From positions 124,001 to 188,000 of the forward strand of contig NZ_NISY01000012.1 of the NCBI RefSeq assembly GCF_007595705.1: DNA of 64,000 nt, in the 5' to 3' direction. Position 1 is the stretch's first letter. Each line of letters opens with the position of its first letter. This document shows positions 1 to 7,342 of this stretch, one piece after another. A model generated the notes under the pieces. That model made no database searches. It saw only the letters and a list, made by a program, of their open reading frames with translations, and was not told where the DNA came from. Source of the DNA: Streptomyces sp. SAJ15. GTDB lineage: Bacteria > Actinomycetota > Actinomycetes > Streptomycetales > Streptomycetaceae. Made by a program: the position numbers and the translations under genes.

Positions 1-110
1 CTCTCAGCAGGAAGCTTGCCACTGGGCAGGAATTCTCCACTGTCGATGCGCCTACGCAGGTCGTCGGCAATCTGCCGGTACTTCGGCGGTGCGCCGCCCT
101 CACGTGACAC
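1..110 (-). CDS. GntR-family regulator, N-terminal fragment (runs off left edge)
   Basis: This gene reads leftward from a GTG at 108-110 and is cut by the window edge after about 36 codons. The visible start VSREGGAPPKYRQIADDL, followed by a GEFLPSGKLPAE segment, is the first helix and the PSGxLPxE turn of a GntR winged-helix DNA-binding domain. A strong ribosome site (GGAGGAGGG, 114-122) lies at good spacing from this GTG; an overlapping ATG at 110-112 is in the wrong frame. It is divergent from the GIY-YIG/GntR-like gene at 294, so the two may share one control region. The effector domain is not visible, so the subfamily is unknown. Confidence 0.72.
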   Translation of the reverse strand, partial: MSREGGAPPKYRQIADDLRRRIDSGEFLPSGKLPAE

Positions 111-202
111 ATGCCCTCCTCCGGGTCTGAATCTCTCTAGAGCAACGCTACCTGCTCCAACGCGCCGCAACGGAGACGACCAGCGCCCAACCCTGGCGCT
201 CG

Positions 203-218
203 ATTGCTTTAAAGCGAT
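203..218. promoter_or_regulatory. Palindrome between two divergent GntR-type genes, possible operator
   Basis: The bases attgctttaaagcgat form an imperfect 16-bp palindrome (one mismatch per arm) centred on TTTAAA, an AT-rich patch in GC-rich DNA. It lies between the divergent starts at 110 and 294. GntR proteins usually bind such short dyads near their own promoters, so an autoregulatory operator is a reasonable inference. No -10/-35 boxes could be fixed. Confidence 0.3.
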
Positions 219-293
219 ACGGTGGCTTCGTAGTCGATGCGTGACAGCACGCATTCGATGGACCGGGCTACGCCTGCCCGAGAGGAGCCACGC

Positions 294-842
294 ATGCCCG
301 AGCGCACCGCGCTGTACCGCCTCTACGACGCCGAGGACCGCCTGCTCTACATCGGGATCACTACCGATCCTGAGGCGCGCTGGGAGAGGCACGCCCTCCT
401 CAAATGGTGGTGGAGCCAAGTGGACCGCAAGGACCTCACCTGGCTGAACGTCTCCTGGCGCGACGCACTAACGGCGGAGGCTGAAGCCATCCTTGAGGGC
501 CGCCCCAAGTTCAACGGGGTCCACAACTACCGCCCCGCCCCGTTCGACGGTGCCGCTTGGCCTCAGATCCAGCCTGGGCGAGGCAAGGCGCGCGCCTTGG
601 CAGCCCTGATCCGCGCAGAAGTCGAGACTGGTCGCTGGCAGCACGGCGACAGGCTCCCGCCCTGGAGAGGCTTGGCCACCGCCACGGGCGTTAGCAGGAC
701 CACTGTGGACCTTGCCTACCGCGAGCTTATAAACGAGGGCTTGATCGAGCGGTTGCCGGGCGTCGGGACCTTCGTCTCCGTGGGCGGGCCCGTCAAGCGC
801 CCCAACCGTCAACTAGCCCCAGGCCGCCAGGCAGCCCGCTAG
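294..842 (+). CDS. GIY-YIG-like domain fused to GntR winged helix
   Basis: A 182-residue protein. Residues about 5-25 read YRLYDAEDRLLYIGITTDP, which matches the first strands of a GIY-YIG fold. The second half has a GntR-type winged helix: KARALAALIRAEVETGRWQ, a DRLPPWRGLA turn, a recognition helix around SRTTVDLAYREL and the wing LIERLPGVGTFV. The ATG at 294 is chosen over one at 237 because AGAGGAG lies just upstream of it. A complete catalytic set for GIY-YIG cleavage is not evident, so the domain may bind DNA rather than cut. GntR-like proteins of this size are common control genes on actinobacterial integrative elements. Its divergent neighbour is another GntR gene. Confidence 0.75.
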   Translation: MPERTALYRLYDAEDRLLYIGITTDPEARWERHALLKWWWSQVDRKDLTWLNVSWRDALTAEAEAILEGRPKFNGVHNYRPAPFDGAAWPQIQPGRGKARALAALIRAEVETGRWQHGDRLPPWRGLATATGVSRTTVDLAYRELINEGLIERLPGVGTFVSVGGPVKRPNRQLAPGRQAAR

Positions 843-1537
843 CGAGAAGGGCTCGGACCCCGCCAACGTCAAACCTGTTCAACAGCGACGTCGACGCCGG
901 CCGGCCCAGCACCTGTTTTCGGCCAGTTTCCGGGCCTCGCCCCGCTCTCTGATCCTCGCCGAGGCTCGCTCTGACCGCCTGAAAGCCGTTGAAAGACGTG
1001 GCTGTTCACGGAGGGGTCCGCGAGGTCGAATCCCCTGGTCAGTTCAACTCTTATGTGTCACGCACGGTCTGGTGCGGGCCATTCCGGGGCTGTTCGGAGG
1101 GCGCCGGATCCGATCTACGTCGCCCCGGGTCGCGGTCTGTTCGTCTTACGATTCCGGACAGCGCAACGGCCGGGGAGTGGAGCCCCCGGTCGGGGCAGTG
1201 ATCAGCGGGGTGGAGTCCGTCGATCCGCAGGTTCCAGCCATGTCGATTTCGGGCCACGTTGGCTTGCCTGGCTGGTCTGCAGGGATGTGTGAGAGGTGTT
1301 TGAGATGTGCGTCAGACGTTGATCGCTGATAGCCGGTGGCCTGCGTCTTCGCTGGTCAGCCCCACCCTAACGCGTCTATGGATGCGTTGCCTGATCCAGT
1401 TAGTGTCCGCATCAGCCTGCGGCAGACTGGCTTGGAAGCGCGAGCGGCCGGGCGGTCATCACCCGCCCGGCCGGTTCGATCAGCGAGTCATCACCTCGCT
1501 GATCGTGAAGCCCCAACTCTCACGAAAGGACTGCACG
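843..1537. other. Gene-free stretch of 695 bp
   Basis: No frame here has both a plausible start with a ribosome site and protein-like composition. The one structure of note is a tRNA-like fold at 971-1042 (CTGACC at 971-976 pairing with GGTCAG at 1037-1042, and an AGGGG/CCCCT hairpin inside). The last ~150 bases should hold the promoter for the gene at 1538, but no clear boxes are seen. Confidence 0.5.
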
Positions 1538-1810
1538 ATGAGTGTAGCGATGTCCCCTGCCCGTTTACTGTCGGCACCTCTGCCGGATTTGCTGGCGGAC
1601 CTGGAGGTGCAGCTCGTCGAGTCGGGGATCGCGGACGAGTCGTTCTTCGGCGCGGTGTTCCGGCTCGAGGAGCGGCTGGTCCTGGTGGCGCCGTCGGGGT
1701 GCCCTACGGACGAGTGGGACGTGCTGGCTCGCGGCTTGCTGGGTCAGGCGCTCGGGGTGAGCTTGCCGGCGTTGCCGTCGTCGGTGGCAGCGGTCGAGGT
1801 GGTGTCGTGA
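1538..1810 (+). CDS. Small acidic protein of unknown function with a TTA codon
   Basis: A 90-residue protein starting at an ATG with a GAAAGGA ribosome site at 1524-1530. It is rich in Leu, Ala, Val and acidic residues, has no Cys pairs or membrane segment, and I do not recognise its family. Codon 10 (1565-1567) is TTA, the rare leucine codon that in Streptomyces is read only by the bldA tRNA and is typical of developmentally timed genes. That matters because the element carries a tRNA with the matching UAA anticodon at 13981-14054. The next gene starts inside its stop codon (GTGA overlap), so the two are coupled. Confidence 0.7.
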   Translation: MSVAMSPARLLSAPLPDLLADLEVQLVESGIADESFFGAVFRLEERLVLVAPSGCPTDEWDVLARGLLGQALGVSLPALPSSVAAVEVVS

Positions 1811-2130
1811 AGCTGTGGCGTCGGAGGTCTCCTGCGGAGCGCCTGGAGAGGCTGTTGTGGCCGGGGATGTTGGCGGCTCGGGAGCTGTTGCCGTGGGGAT
1901 GCGCGGACTGCGGTGTGGATACGCGGGACGAGTATTACTCGGTGTTGGATGAGGTGTGGTCGGCGGCGGGGATGGGGCCGGAGGGGCTGTTGTGTATCGG
2001 CTGCCTGGAGCGGCGGTTGGGTCGTCGGCTTTGGGCGGCGGATTTCAAGGCGGCTCCGGTGAATGATCCGGCGTGGCGGAATCCTCCTCGGCCGAAGTCG
2101 GCTCGCCTGCTTGATCGCTTGAAGGGTTGA
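1807..2130 (+). CDS. Small zinc-site protein, unknown function
   Basis: A 107-residue protein beginning at a GTG that overlaps the previous stop by four bases. It has a CADC pair near residue 35 and a CIGC pair near residue 65, spaced as in a four-cysteine zinc-binding site, followed by an Arg-rich helix (LERRLGRRLW). The C-terminal tail is Pro/Arg-rich. A DNA- or protein-binding zinc module encoded by the mobile element is the simplest reading. It forms a set with the 1538 gene and probably the 2255 gene. Confidence 0.68.
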   Translation: MKLWRRRSPAERLERLLWPGMLAARELLPWGCADCGVDTRDEYYSVLDEVWSAAGMGPEGLLCIGCLERRLGRRLWAADFKAAPVNDPAWRNPPRPKSARLLDRLKG

Positions 2131-2254
2131 TCGAGTTGGAGGTTGGCGGCCGGGTGGCTTTGCTGCCCGGTTGTCGGCTTGTCTGGTTGTGCCCTGGTGC
2201 GCCTCTAGCCCGTAAGGGCACTCTGTTGGCTTGTCTGCCTGGAGGGGGTCGTTG

Positions 2255-2611
2255 GTGGCTGTTGTGTGTCCGGGGTGTAGTCAGTCGAGTCAGGTGGTGG
2301 ATTTGCCCGCGTTTTGGGATTCGTTGCCACCGGGCGCCGGTTTGAAGGGGAAGTTGGCGCAGCCGGCGGCGTATGAGGCGCGTTACGGGGTGTCGGCGCT
2401 CCTGGCTGCCGTGGCGGTGCTGTTGTTGTTGACGCGTGAGCCGTTGGGGGTGGCGGTCGGGGTGGTGCTGTTGGCTGCTGCTGTGGGCTCGGTGGTGCTG
2501 TTTCGGCAGCGGTCGGCGTCACGGGAGACTGAGCGGTCGGATTGGCTGCGGTCGAAGTACTGTCGTCACTGTCCGCGGACGATAGGCCCGTCGGAGGCGG
2601 TGGAGGCGTAG
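2255..2611 (+). CDS. Membrane protein with N-terminal CxxC and C-terminal CxxC
   Basis: A 118-residue protein. The GTG at 2255 is chosen because GGAGGGGG lies just upstream and the product begins VAVVCPGCSQSSQVVDLP, a zinc-ribbon-like opening. Residues about 45-90 form two hydrophobic helices (VSALLAAVAVLLLLT and VAVGVVLLAAAVGSVVLF), and a second pair, CRHC, follows near residue 107. It is therefore a small two-pass membrane protein with cytoplasmic zinc knuckles at both ends. Its function is unknown. It ends just before a bidirectional terminator. Confidence 0.65.
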   Translation: MAVVCPGCSQSSQVVDLPAFWDSLPPGAGLKGKLAQPAAYEARYGVSALLAAVAVLLLLTREPLGVAVGVVLLAAAVGSVVLFRQRSASRETERSDWLRSKYCRHCPRTIGPSEAVEA

Positions 2612-2661
2612 CTGCGCGCTGCGACTCCCCCCGACGCTGCGTAGCCGACGCACTCACACGG

Positions 2662-2684
2662 CCCCGCCTGGGTTTCGGGCGGGG
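2662..2684. terminator. Bidirectional terminator hairpin
   Basis: CCCCGCC (2662-2668) pairs with GGCGGGG (2678-2684) around a 9-base loop. It lies between the converging genes ending at 2611 and 2691, where a shared terminator is expected. No long T-tract follows, as is usual in streptomycetes. Confidence 0.6.
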
Positions 2685-2690
2685 ACTGCG

Positions 2691-3080
2691 TCACGTCGTG
2701 GCCAGCTCGGCTGCTTCTGTGAGGACTTGAAGGGTGCACTCGAGGAGTTGGTCGGCTGCTTGTTCGCCGGCGATGGTGCGGATGGTGCGGTAGATGTTGT
2801 AGGCCGCGTTGCGGTCGGGGTCGTTCTCGGTTCCGTACTCTCGCATGAGGCTGCGAGAGAGGCTGTGTTCGTAGTATTGGTGACGGCCGTGTTCGCGGTG
2901 GTGGGCGTTGGCTTCTTGGCAGCAGCGGAGGAATCGGGCGAGCTCGTCGGGCCATGCCAGGGGCATGGCAACGAGGAGGTCGCGGGCGATGTTGAGGCCG
3001 TGGGGCCATTCGCTCTTACGGCCGTAGTGGTCGGTCAGGGCGACTCTGAGCTCGAAACTCAGGTCGAAGTCTCTGTGCAT
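2691..3080 (-). CDS. Conserved-looking hypothetical protein
   Basis: A 129-residue soluble protein that opens MHRDFDLSFELRVALTDHYG. It is rich in His, Arg and aromatic residues and mostly helical by composition (helices around ARFLRCCQEANAHH and AAYNIYRTIRTIAGEQAADQ). There are no membrane segments and no zinc pairs. I do not recognise the family. It lies alone between a terminator and the kinase gene, on the same strand as the kinase. Confidence 0.65.
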   Translation of the reverse strand: MHRDFDLSFELRVALTDHYGRKSEWPHGLNIARDLLVAMPLAWPDELARFLRCCQEANAHHREHGRHQYYEHSLSRSLMREYGTENDPDRNAAYNIYRTIRTIAGEQAADQLLECTLQVLTEAAELATT

Positions 3081-3192
3081 GCCTGATAGCTATCGATGGG
3101 CTGGCAGGCTCTGGGGAGGCTCGCCGTTGGGCTCGTGCGGATTAGCCCGTCCTGGTGCTCGGCGAGCCGGAAACTCGTTTGGGATCGGTGGT

Positions 3193-4737
3193 TCAGTTGC
3201 CCGTAGGGGCGCCACCAGGAGCCACGTTTTTACAATCGGGGATGTCAGTGCCATCTTCCGCCTCGGCTCGGTCATTCCCGTTGATGTAGTAGGCAGACAC
3301 CCAGCCTTTCTTGCCACCTTCGTTCAATTCTATCCACAGCCACCACGAGTTGTAGACACCATTTTCGGTGACCGTCGCCCCCTGAGTTCGGCAAAAGACG
3401 TAGTGACGGCCGGCATTGAGGGTTCCGATTCGCTCGGAGTTCCGGGAGGGGCTTCTGCGGATGGGACCGTCTTTAAATGTGCTTATCCATACCTTGGTCA
3501 TCTCGGCATCGGGCGATGCCTCGGGTGAGGCCGTTTCTATTAGGGAGGTGTTCGGTCTGGTAGTCGGCGGGAAGGTCGACGGTTCGCTGTCGTTCTTGGA
3601 GGCGAGAGCCCAGGCCAGCCCGGCGATTATGGCCAGCACCACCGCGAGTGCCGCTCCCGCGATCAGCGGTGTGTTGTGTCGCCTCCGCCTACCGTCGTCC
3701 GCGTCGCCTTGACGGTCATCGTGGTCGACGGAAGGCCCACGTGCAGTCGGCGGAGTGGCACGAGGCTCGTCGTGTGCTCCCCGGGCGGGCTCGGCTCGGT
3801 CGTCCAACCCATGTGATAGTGCCGGTGTGGGCGGTGTCGTCTGGGTTGGTTCCCAGGTGAGACGCTCCTTGTCGGTGCCATCCGGCGGTGGCGCGACCTG
3901 CGTGGGTGGTTGCTGCGCTGGCCCGGACGCCACATCGCTCAGCATCCGCTGGGCAAGCTCAGCACTGGGCCGCTGGTTCGGATCCTTGCGAAGCAGCGCT
4001 TCGATGACAGGGGCGAGCGGGCCCGCGTGCCGAGGCTCTGGAAGCTCGTCGGCGACTACGGCATGCAAGGTACTCATCGTTGTGGTGCGGCGGAATGGAG
4101 ATTGCCCCTCTACCGCTGCGTACAACGTCACGCCGAGCGACCACAGGTCGGATTCCGGGCCTGGTCGATGGCCCATGGCACGCTCTGGTGCGAGATAGTC
4201 CGGCGAACCAATAACGTCACCGGTGCGGGTTAGGCCGCTGGAGCCCCCCATGACGGCGATGCCGAAATCGGTGAGTACCACTCGGCCGCCGCGCTCAAGT
4301 AGTACGTTGGCGGGCTTGATGTCTCGGTGGAGAACCCCCAGTTGATGTGCCCGGTCCAGCGCCGACAGCAATTGCGCTCCGAGTCGGGCCGCGTCTCGCG
4401 GCAGGAGTGTCCCCTCTGTGGCAATAACGTCGGCGAGCGATTGTCCGTCGATCAGCTCCATCACGATCCACGGTCGACCGTCTTCTTCCAGTACGTCAAA
4501 TACGGTGACGACCCCGGGGTGCTTGACCCGCGCTGCGGCCCGTGCCTCGCGCTCCATGCGGGTGTGCAGCACTGCTAGCTCTTCGGGCGGGAGGCCACTG
4601 ACCGTCAGCTCCTTCACCGCCACCTCTCGACCGAGCACCTGGTCCTGCGCCCGCCACACGGTGCCCATCCCGCCATGGCCGAGCTGCTCGACGAGGAGAT
4701 ACCGGCCAGCCAGCAGCCGTTCTTCATCGCCACTCAT
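3193..4737 (-). CDS. Membrane Ser/Thr protein kinase with external SH3b-like domain
   Basis: A 514-residue PknB-type kinase. The catalytic domain covers about residues 10-270: Gly loop GHGGMG (20-25), ATP-binding Lys42, HRD at 137-139 with Asn144, DFG at 157-159 and an APE-type motif (YLAPERA). A Pro/Thr-rich linker and a basic stop-transfer stretch (GRRRRHN) lead to one membrane helix (about 365-388, LIAGAALAVVLAIIAGLAWAL). The outside part ends in a ~70-residue SH3b-like fold (GPIRRSPSRNSERIGTL, then WLWIELN and GWVSAYYI), a type that often binds cell-wall ligands. It would sense a wall or envelope signal and phosphorylate cytoplasmic targets. All key catalytic residues are present. Confidence 0.93.
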   Translation of the reverse strand: MSGDEERLLAGRYLLVEQLGHGGMGTVWRAQDQVLGREVAVKELTVSGLPPEELAVLHTRMEREARAAARVKHPGVVTVFDVLEEDGRPWIVMELIDGQSLADVIATEGTLLPRDAARLGAQLLSALDRAHQLGVLHRDIKPANVLLERGGRVVLTDFGIAVMGGSSGLTRTGDVIGSPDYLAPERAMGHRPGPESDLWSLGVTLYAAVEGQSPFRRTTTMSTLHAVVADELPEPRHAGPLAPVIEALLRKDPNQRPSAELAQRMLSDVASGPAQQPPTQVAPPPDGTDKERLTWEPTQTTPPTPALSHGLDDRAEPARGAHDEPRATPPTARGPSVDHDDRQGDADDGRRRRHNTPLIAGAALAVVLAIIAGLAWALASKNDSEPSTFPPTTRPNTSLIETASPEASPDAEMTKVWISTFKDGPIRRSPSRNSERIGTLNAGRHYVFCRTQGATVTENGVYNSWWLWIELNEGGKKGWVSAYYINGNDRAEAEDGTDIPDCKNVAPGGAPTGN

Positions 4738-5066
4738 GGTGCTCCCGAGCCTTGATCAGAGACGCGGGCTCCGTGCAGAAGGTGTGCGTAGCTTCGTGGT
4801 TCCTCACTCCCGCGTCGGGGGCCGAAGTATCCACCTCTTTCCATATTGCGCCGATTGTTCGGCGTTGTCGTGCCGAGCCGGCGCCACACAGGGCGGGGTG
4901 AATGCGCCCTGCCCGGCATCGGTGTCGTCGAGGTCTTAGCGTTGCCCACACGTCTAGCGCCCTCTGTGGCTAGGCCGCGCACTCACGCCTCGCCCGGGTC
5001 ACTCAGGTGGGGCAATTACGGCGTAGCCTCTGCCTGCGCGCTGTTGGGCGTGGAGATGATCTGCCC
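4738..5066. other. Divergent intergenic region of 329 bp
   Basis: This separates the leftward kinase gene from the rightward gene at 5067 and must hold both promoters. No convincing gene, hairpin or repeated site was seen. Confidence 0.4.
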
Positions 5067-5396
5067 ATGGAGGAAGCGTTCACCTTTGTCGTTCCCGTGC
5101 CTCGGCCATCGGTGGATGTGCTGTTGCCGGACAAGAGCGGCAGAGTGCGCGGGCGTCTGACGACTGTGGAGGGTAGACCGGATGGTGCGGTGTGGGTGGA
5201 GGTAGAGGTCGCGACTTGGAGTCGCTGGTCGACCCAGCTGGCTGTTGGTGAACCATCCACCGAGGGGATCGGCCCGGCCCAGATTCGAATCTGGGCCCCT
5301 TCAGAGGCCGTTCTCGGCAACGAGGAGGACGTCAGGCAGCTGAAGGCTCTGTTTCAGGCGAGCCGCTGTGCGCCTCCTGTCAGCGCGACCGCTTAG
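5067..5396 (+). CDS. Hypothetical beta-rich protein
   Basis: A 109-residue protein beginning MEEAFTFVVPVPRPSVDVLL at an ATG with GGAG about 12 bases upstream. An earlier in-frame start at 5007 lacks a ribosome site. Alternating hydrophobic residues (VWVEVEVATWSRW, AQIRIWAP) point to a small beta-sheet protein, with no membrane or zinc motif. I do not recognise the family. It stands alone, facing the 5445-6090 pair. Confidence 0.6.
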   Translation: MEEAFTFVVPVPRPSVDVLLPDKSGRVRGRLTTVEGRPDGAVWVEVEVATWSRWSTQLAVGEPSTEGIGPAQIRIWAPSEAVLGNEEDVRQLKALFQASRCAPPVSATA

Positions 5397-5444
5397 GTCG
5401 GGGACGGCGGTGGTGGTGGAGGCTGGCGGTGGCCGCGGTTGGCT

Positions 5445-5735
5445 TCAGCCGAGGTAGGTCACCTGTAGCACGGTGATGGTTTGGAGTACGTGGCCTATGA
5501 GGAGGACGGCGAACGCGTCGTCGCAGACGGCCATGCGCATGATCTTGTCGTCTTCGCCGTAGGGTACGGTCGCGCCGATTGGATCGTGGCATGCGGCGTG
5601 GAGTGCGAGGGTGAGTTGCTCGCTGATGTGGGCCGGCAGCGCGTCGTGGACGGCTTCTGCGGCGGGGTCGTACTTCAGACGGAACACACGCGTCCCCAGG
5701 CGTATAGGCGCATGCGGGAGCACGCGCGTTTTCAA
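5445..5735 (-). CDS. RelE/ParE-like small protein (possible toxin)
   Basis: A 96-residue protein. After a basic start it reads RLKYDPAAEAVHDALP, then a helix of the type SEQLTLALHAACHDP, then VPYGEDDKIMRMAVCDD, and ends in two hydrophobic strands (AFAVLLIGHVLQTITVLQVTYLG). This helix-helix-sheet layout with an ending like TVLQVTYLG resembles RelE/ParE-fold proteins encoded by many actinobacteria. The gene follows the 94-residue gene at 5806-6090 on the same strand with a 70-bp gap, as an antitoxin-first pair would. Catalytic residues of true RelE toxins are not obvious, so activity is uncertain. Confidence 0.62.
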   Translation of the reverse strand: MKTRVLPHAPIRLGTRVFRLKYDPAAEAVHDALPAHISEQLTLALHAACHDPIGATVPYGEDDKIMRMAVCDDAFAVLLIGHVLQTITVLQVTYLG

Positions 5736-5805
5736 GTCGGCGTCCCACCCCCGCCTTGGACGGCAGCGTAGTCGATCGAGAGCAGACTGTGATCTGTTTG
5801 GAGGA

Positions 5806-6090
5806 TTACGCTGCTCCGTAGGCCCGGATGTGCTCTGCGTCCTGCTGTACGCGTTCTGTGGCGTCGATCCAGTCGCCTGGCGGGTCCTCGCCTCTGGCGT
5901 CGTACTCGGCGAGGGCCCTGCCGCGTTGGACGGCTGCGGACGTGTCTTTGGCGATGCGTTCCCACTTGGCGAACACGGTTAGCAGTTCGTGCGCCGGCGC
6001 TTTGTTGATCTCGCTGAGGAAGCGCTGGGCTAGCGCTGGGTTCCCGAGTGCGTCGCGGATTCGTTCGATCGTCCACTGGTCGCCGCTCAT
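5806..6090 (-). CDS. Small helical protein upstream of RelE-like gene (possible antitoxin)
   Basis: A 94-residue, mostly helical protein (MSGDQWTIERIRDALGNP opening, later AHELLTVFAKWERIAKDTS and WIDATERVQQDAEHIRAYG). It has no helix-turn-helix that I can name. It precedes the RelE-like gene on the same strand. A pair of GATATC half-sites lies about 35-50 bases upstream of its start, as expected if the product represses its own promoter. The partner and antitoxin role is inferred from order, size and that dyad only. Confidence 0.6.
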   Translation of the reverse strand: MSGDQWTIERIRDALGNPALAQRFLSEINKAPAHELLTVFAKWERIAKDTSAAVQRGRALAEYDARGEDPPGDWIDATERVQQDAEHIRAYGAA

Positions 6091-6122
6091 CGCCTCAGCC
6101 CCAAGATCGCGTAGCCCTACTG

Positions 6123-6137
6123 GATATCAGTGATATC
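6123..6137. promoter_or_regulatory. Paired GATATC sites upstream of the possible toxin-antitoxin pair
   Basis: GATATC (6123-6128) and GATATC (6132-6137), separated by agt, form a 15-bp dyad in otherwise GC-rich DNA, 33 bases upstream of the ATG at 6090. The placement fits an operator overlapping the promoter of the 6090-5445 pair. Confidence 0.35.
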
Positions 6138-6155
6138 ACGCCCTTCTGAGGGTAG

Positions 6156-6179
6156 CCGCCCGGCCAGGCGGCCGGGTGG
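6156..6179. terminator. GC hairpin with tetraloop
   Basis: A 10-bp stem (6156-6165 with 6170-6179, one G-T pair) closes on the loop aggc. It lies just after the stop of the leftward gene at 6194-6415 and before the paired GATATC sites, so it probably ends that transcript. Confidence 0.55.
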
Positions 6180-6193
6180 TGGCTCGTGAAAGT

Positions 6194-6415
6194 TCACACG
6201 CCCGGCAGTGTGTCCTGCTGTATCTCGTGGCTTGGTGGGCGGGGTGCACTGCGTGTGTGGAGCTTGTGTCTGCAGCCGGGGCCGAGGCCCCAGAGTCGGG
6301 CGTCGCGGTCGCGGAGTGGCCGGCCGCACATGCGGCAGGTGACGGGCAGGCGCCCCTTTGCCGGTGTCGGCGGGTCTTTGAAGCCGGGGAGGGGCTCGGG
6401 GTCGTGGGCGGTCAT
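6194..6415 (-). CDS. Small zinc-finger protein (DUF6011-like)
   Basis: A 73-residue protein centred on CRMCGRPLRDRDARLWGLG followed by PGCRHK. The C-x2-C-x-RPL ... GxGPxC pattern is that of the small DUF6011-type zinc proteins found on actinobacterial phages and plasmids. A second copy of the pattern is encoded at 16228-16497, giving the element two paralogues. It probably binds one zinc ion; its partner is unknown. Confidence 0.7.
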   Translation of the reverse strand: MTAHDPEPLPGFKDPPTPAKGRLPVTCRMCGRPLRDRDARLWGLGPGCRHKLHTRSAPRPPSHEIQQDTLPGV

Positions 6416-6443
6416 GCTGCCGGTGTATCACTCAGGCAGCGGG

Positions 6444-6638
6444 TCAGTGGCGGCGGCGGCTGCTCTCGACGCCGGTGGAAACGGCGCGGACTGATTCGGA
6501 GGGGGCGTCGGGCGGGACTGTGCTGGGGCCGTAGACGGCTTTGCGTCGGGCTGCTTCTCGTTTGGCTGCCATGGCCAGCGTGTTTCTGGCGATGCGCTCT
6601 CGCACCCACCACTGGTTGGGGCGCTTCTTCTTCGGCAT
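6444..6638 (-). CDS. Small basic protein, unknown function
   Basis: A 64-residue protein starting MPKKKRPNQWWVRERIARNT, very rich in Arg and Lys in its first half and Ser/Arg-rich in its tail. A GGGGGAGA ribosome site lies just upstream of the ATG. It would bind nucleic acid or membranes non-specifically if expressed. I do not recognise the family. It lies 28 bases upstream of the DUF6011-like gene on the same strand and probably shares its transcript. Confidence 0.55.
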   Translation of the reverse strand: MPKKKRPNQWWVRERIARNTLAMAAKREAARRKAVYGPSTVPPDAPSESVRAVSTGVESSRRRH

Positions 6639-6834
6639 GTCTCTCCCCCTTCGGCCGGGCCAGGCGTTTGATGGTGCTACGAACTGACGCCTGTGTGTAG
6701 CCCCTTGCGCTTTCGTGGCGTCGCGTCACCGCGGCCGGGGCGTTCGCTCGTCTGGTCACTGTTCCGTCGCAGACGCCCCGCGCCATGCCGCGCCACCCGC
6801 ATGCTGCTCTCCACCACAACCACCTGGGGGACAC

Positions 6835-7251
6835 ATGCGCACCCGCACCACCGTTGCCGCGGCCACCCTCGCGGCTCTGCTGCTCACCGGCTGCTCTGAC
6901 TCCAACACCCACGACAAGCCCAAGACCGAGCCGAAGCCGACCCACACCGTCAGCAAGCAGGACCGGTTCCTCAGTGCCGTTCATGACGCAGATTTCGCCA
7001 GCTGGGCCGACAAGGGTCCGACCGACGACGAGCTGCTGGACTACCCAGCCCAGTGGTGCGAGGCCCTGCACTCCGGGCACAGCGTCGATTACATCTTTAG
7101 CGGCGGCGGGGCTGGGCTCTATCCCATCGGTATGGAGTGGGGCACGAAGAGGGAAGACGCCAATGAGGTGCTGCTCTTGGCAGTCACGGCCTACTGCCCG
7201 AAGTACCGAAGCCAGGTGGCGCAGGACCTTCGCGCCAGCGGGGCGTACTGA
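6835..7251 (+). CDS. Secreted lipoprotein, DUF732-like
   Basis: A 138-residue lipoprotein. The N terminus MRTRTTVAAATLAALLLTGC is a signal peptide with lipobox LLTGC, so Cys20 should be lipidated and the protein anchored outside. A Lys/Pro/Thr-rich linker is followed by a ~75-residue domain (QDRFLSAVHDADF ... YPAQWCEALHSGHSV ... LLAVTAYCPKY) with a conserved Cys pair, matching the DUF732 pattern of actinobacterial exported proteins. A GGGGGACAC site precedes the ATG. Such small exported proteins appear on phages and plasmids, perhaps acting at the envelope. Confidence 0.8.
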   Translation: MRTRTTVAAATLAALLLTGCSDSNTHDKPKTEPKPTHTVSKQDRFLSAVHDADFASWADKGPTDDELLDYPAQWCEALHSGHSVDYIFSGGGAGLYPIGMEWGTKREDANEVLLLAVTAYCPKYRSQVAQDLRASGAY

Positions 7252-7342
7252 CCGTCTCACCAGACGTCCAGGCCTCCACCGCGCCAGTCCCGGCTGGTCG
7301 GGGATGGGCGCGTCGTGGGGTGCTGTGACCCTCTCCCCGAAT

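Noticed and set aside
16..447. 143-codon open frame at the left edge
   Set aside because: It overlaps the divergent GntR starts in another frame and has no ribosome site or domain.
2127..2345. Small frame starting at TTG inside the 1807 gene's stop
   Set aside because: No ribosome site, Trp/Cys/Arg-rich shadow composition, and it overlaps the better-supported 2255 gene.
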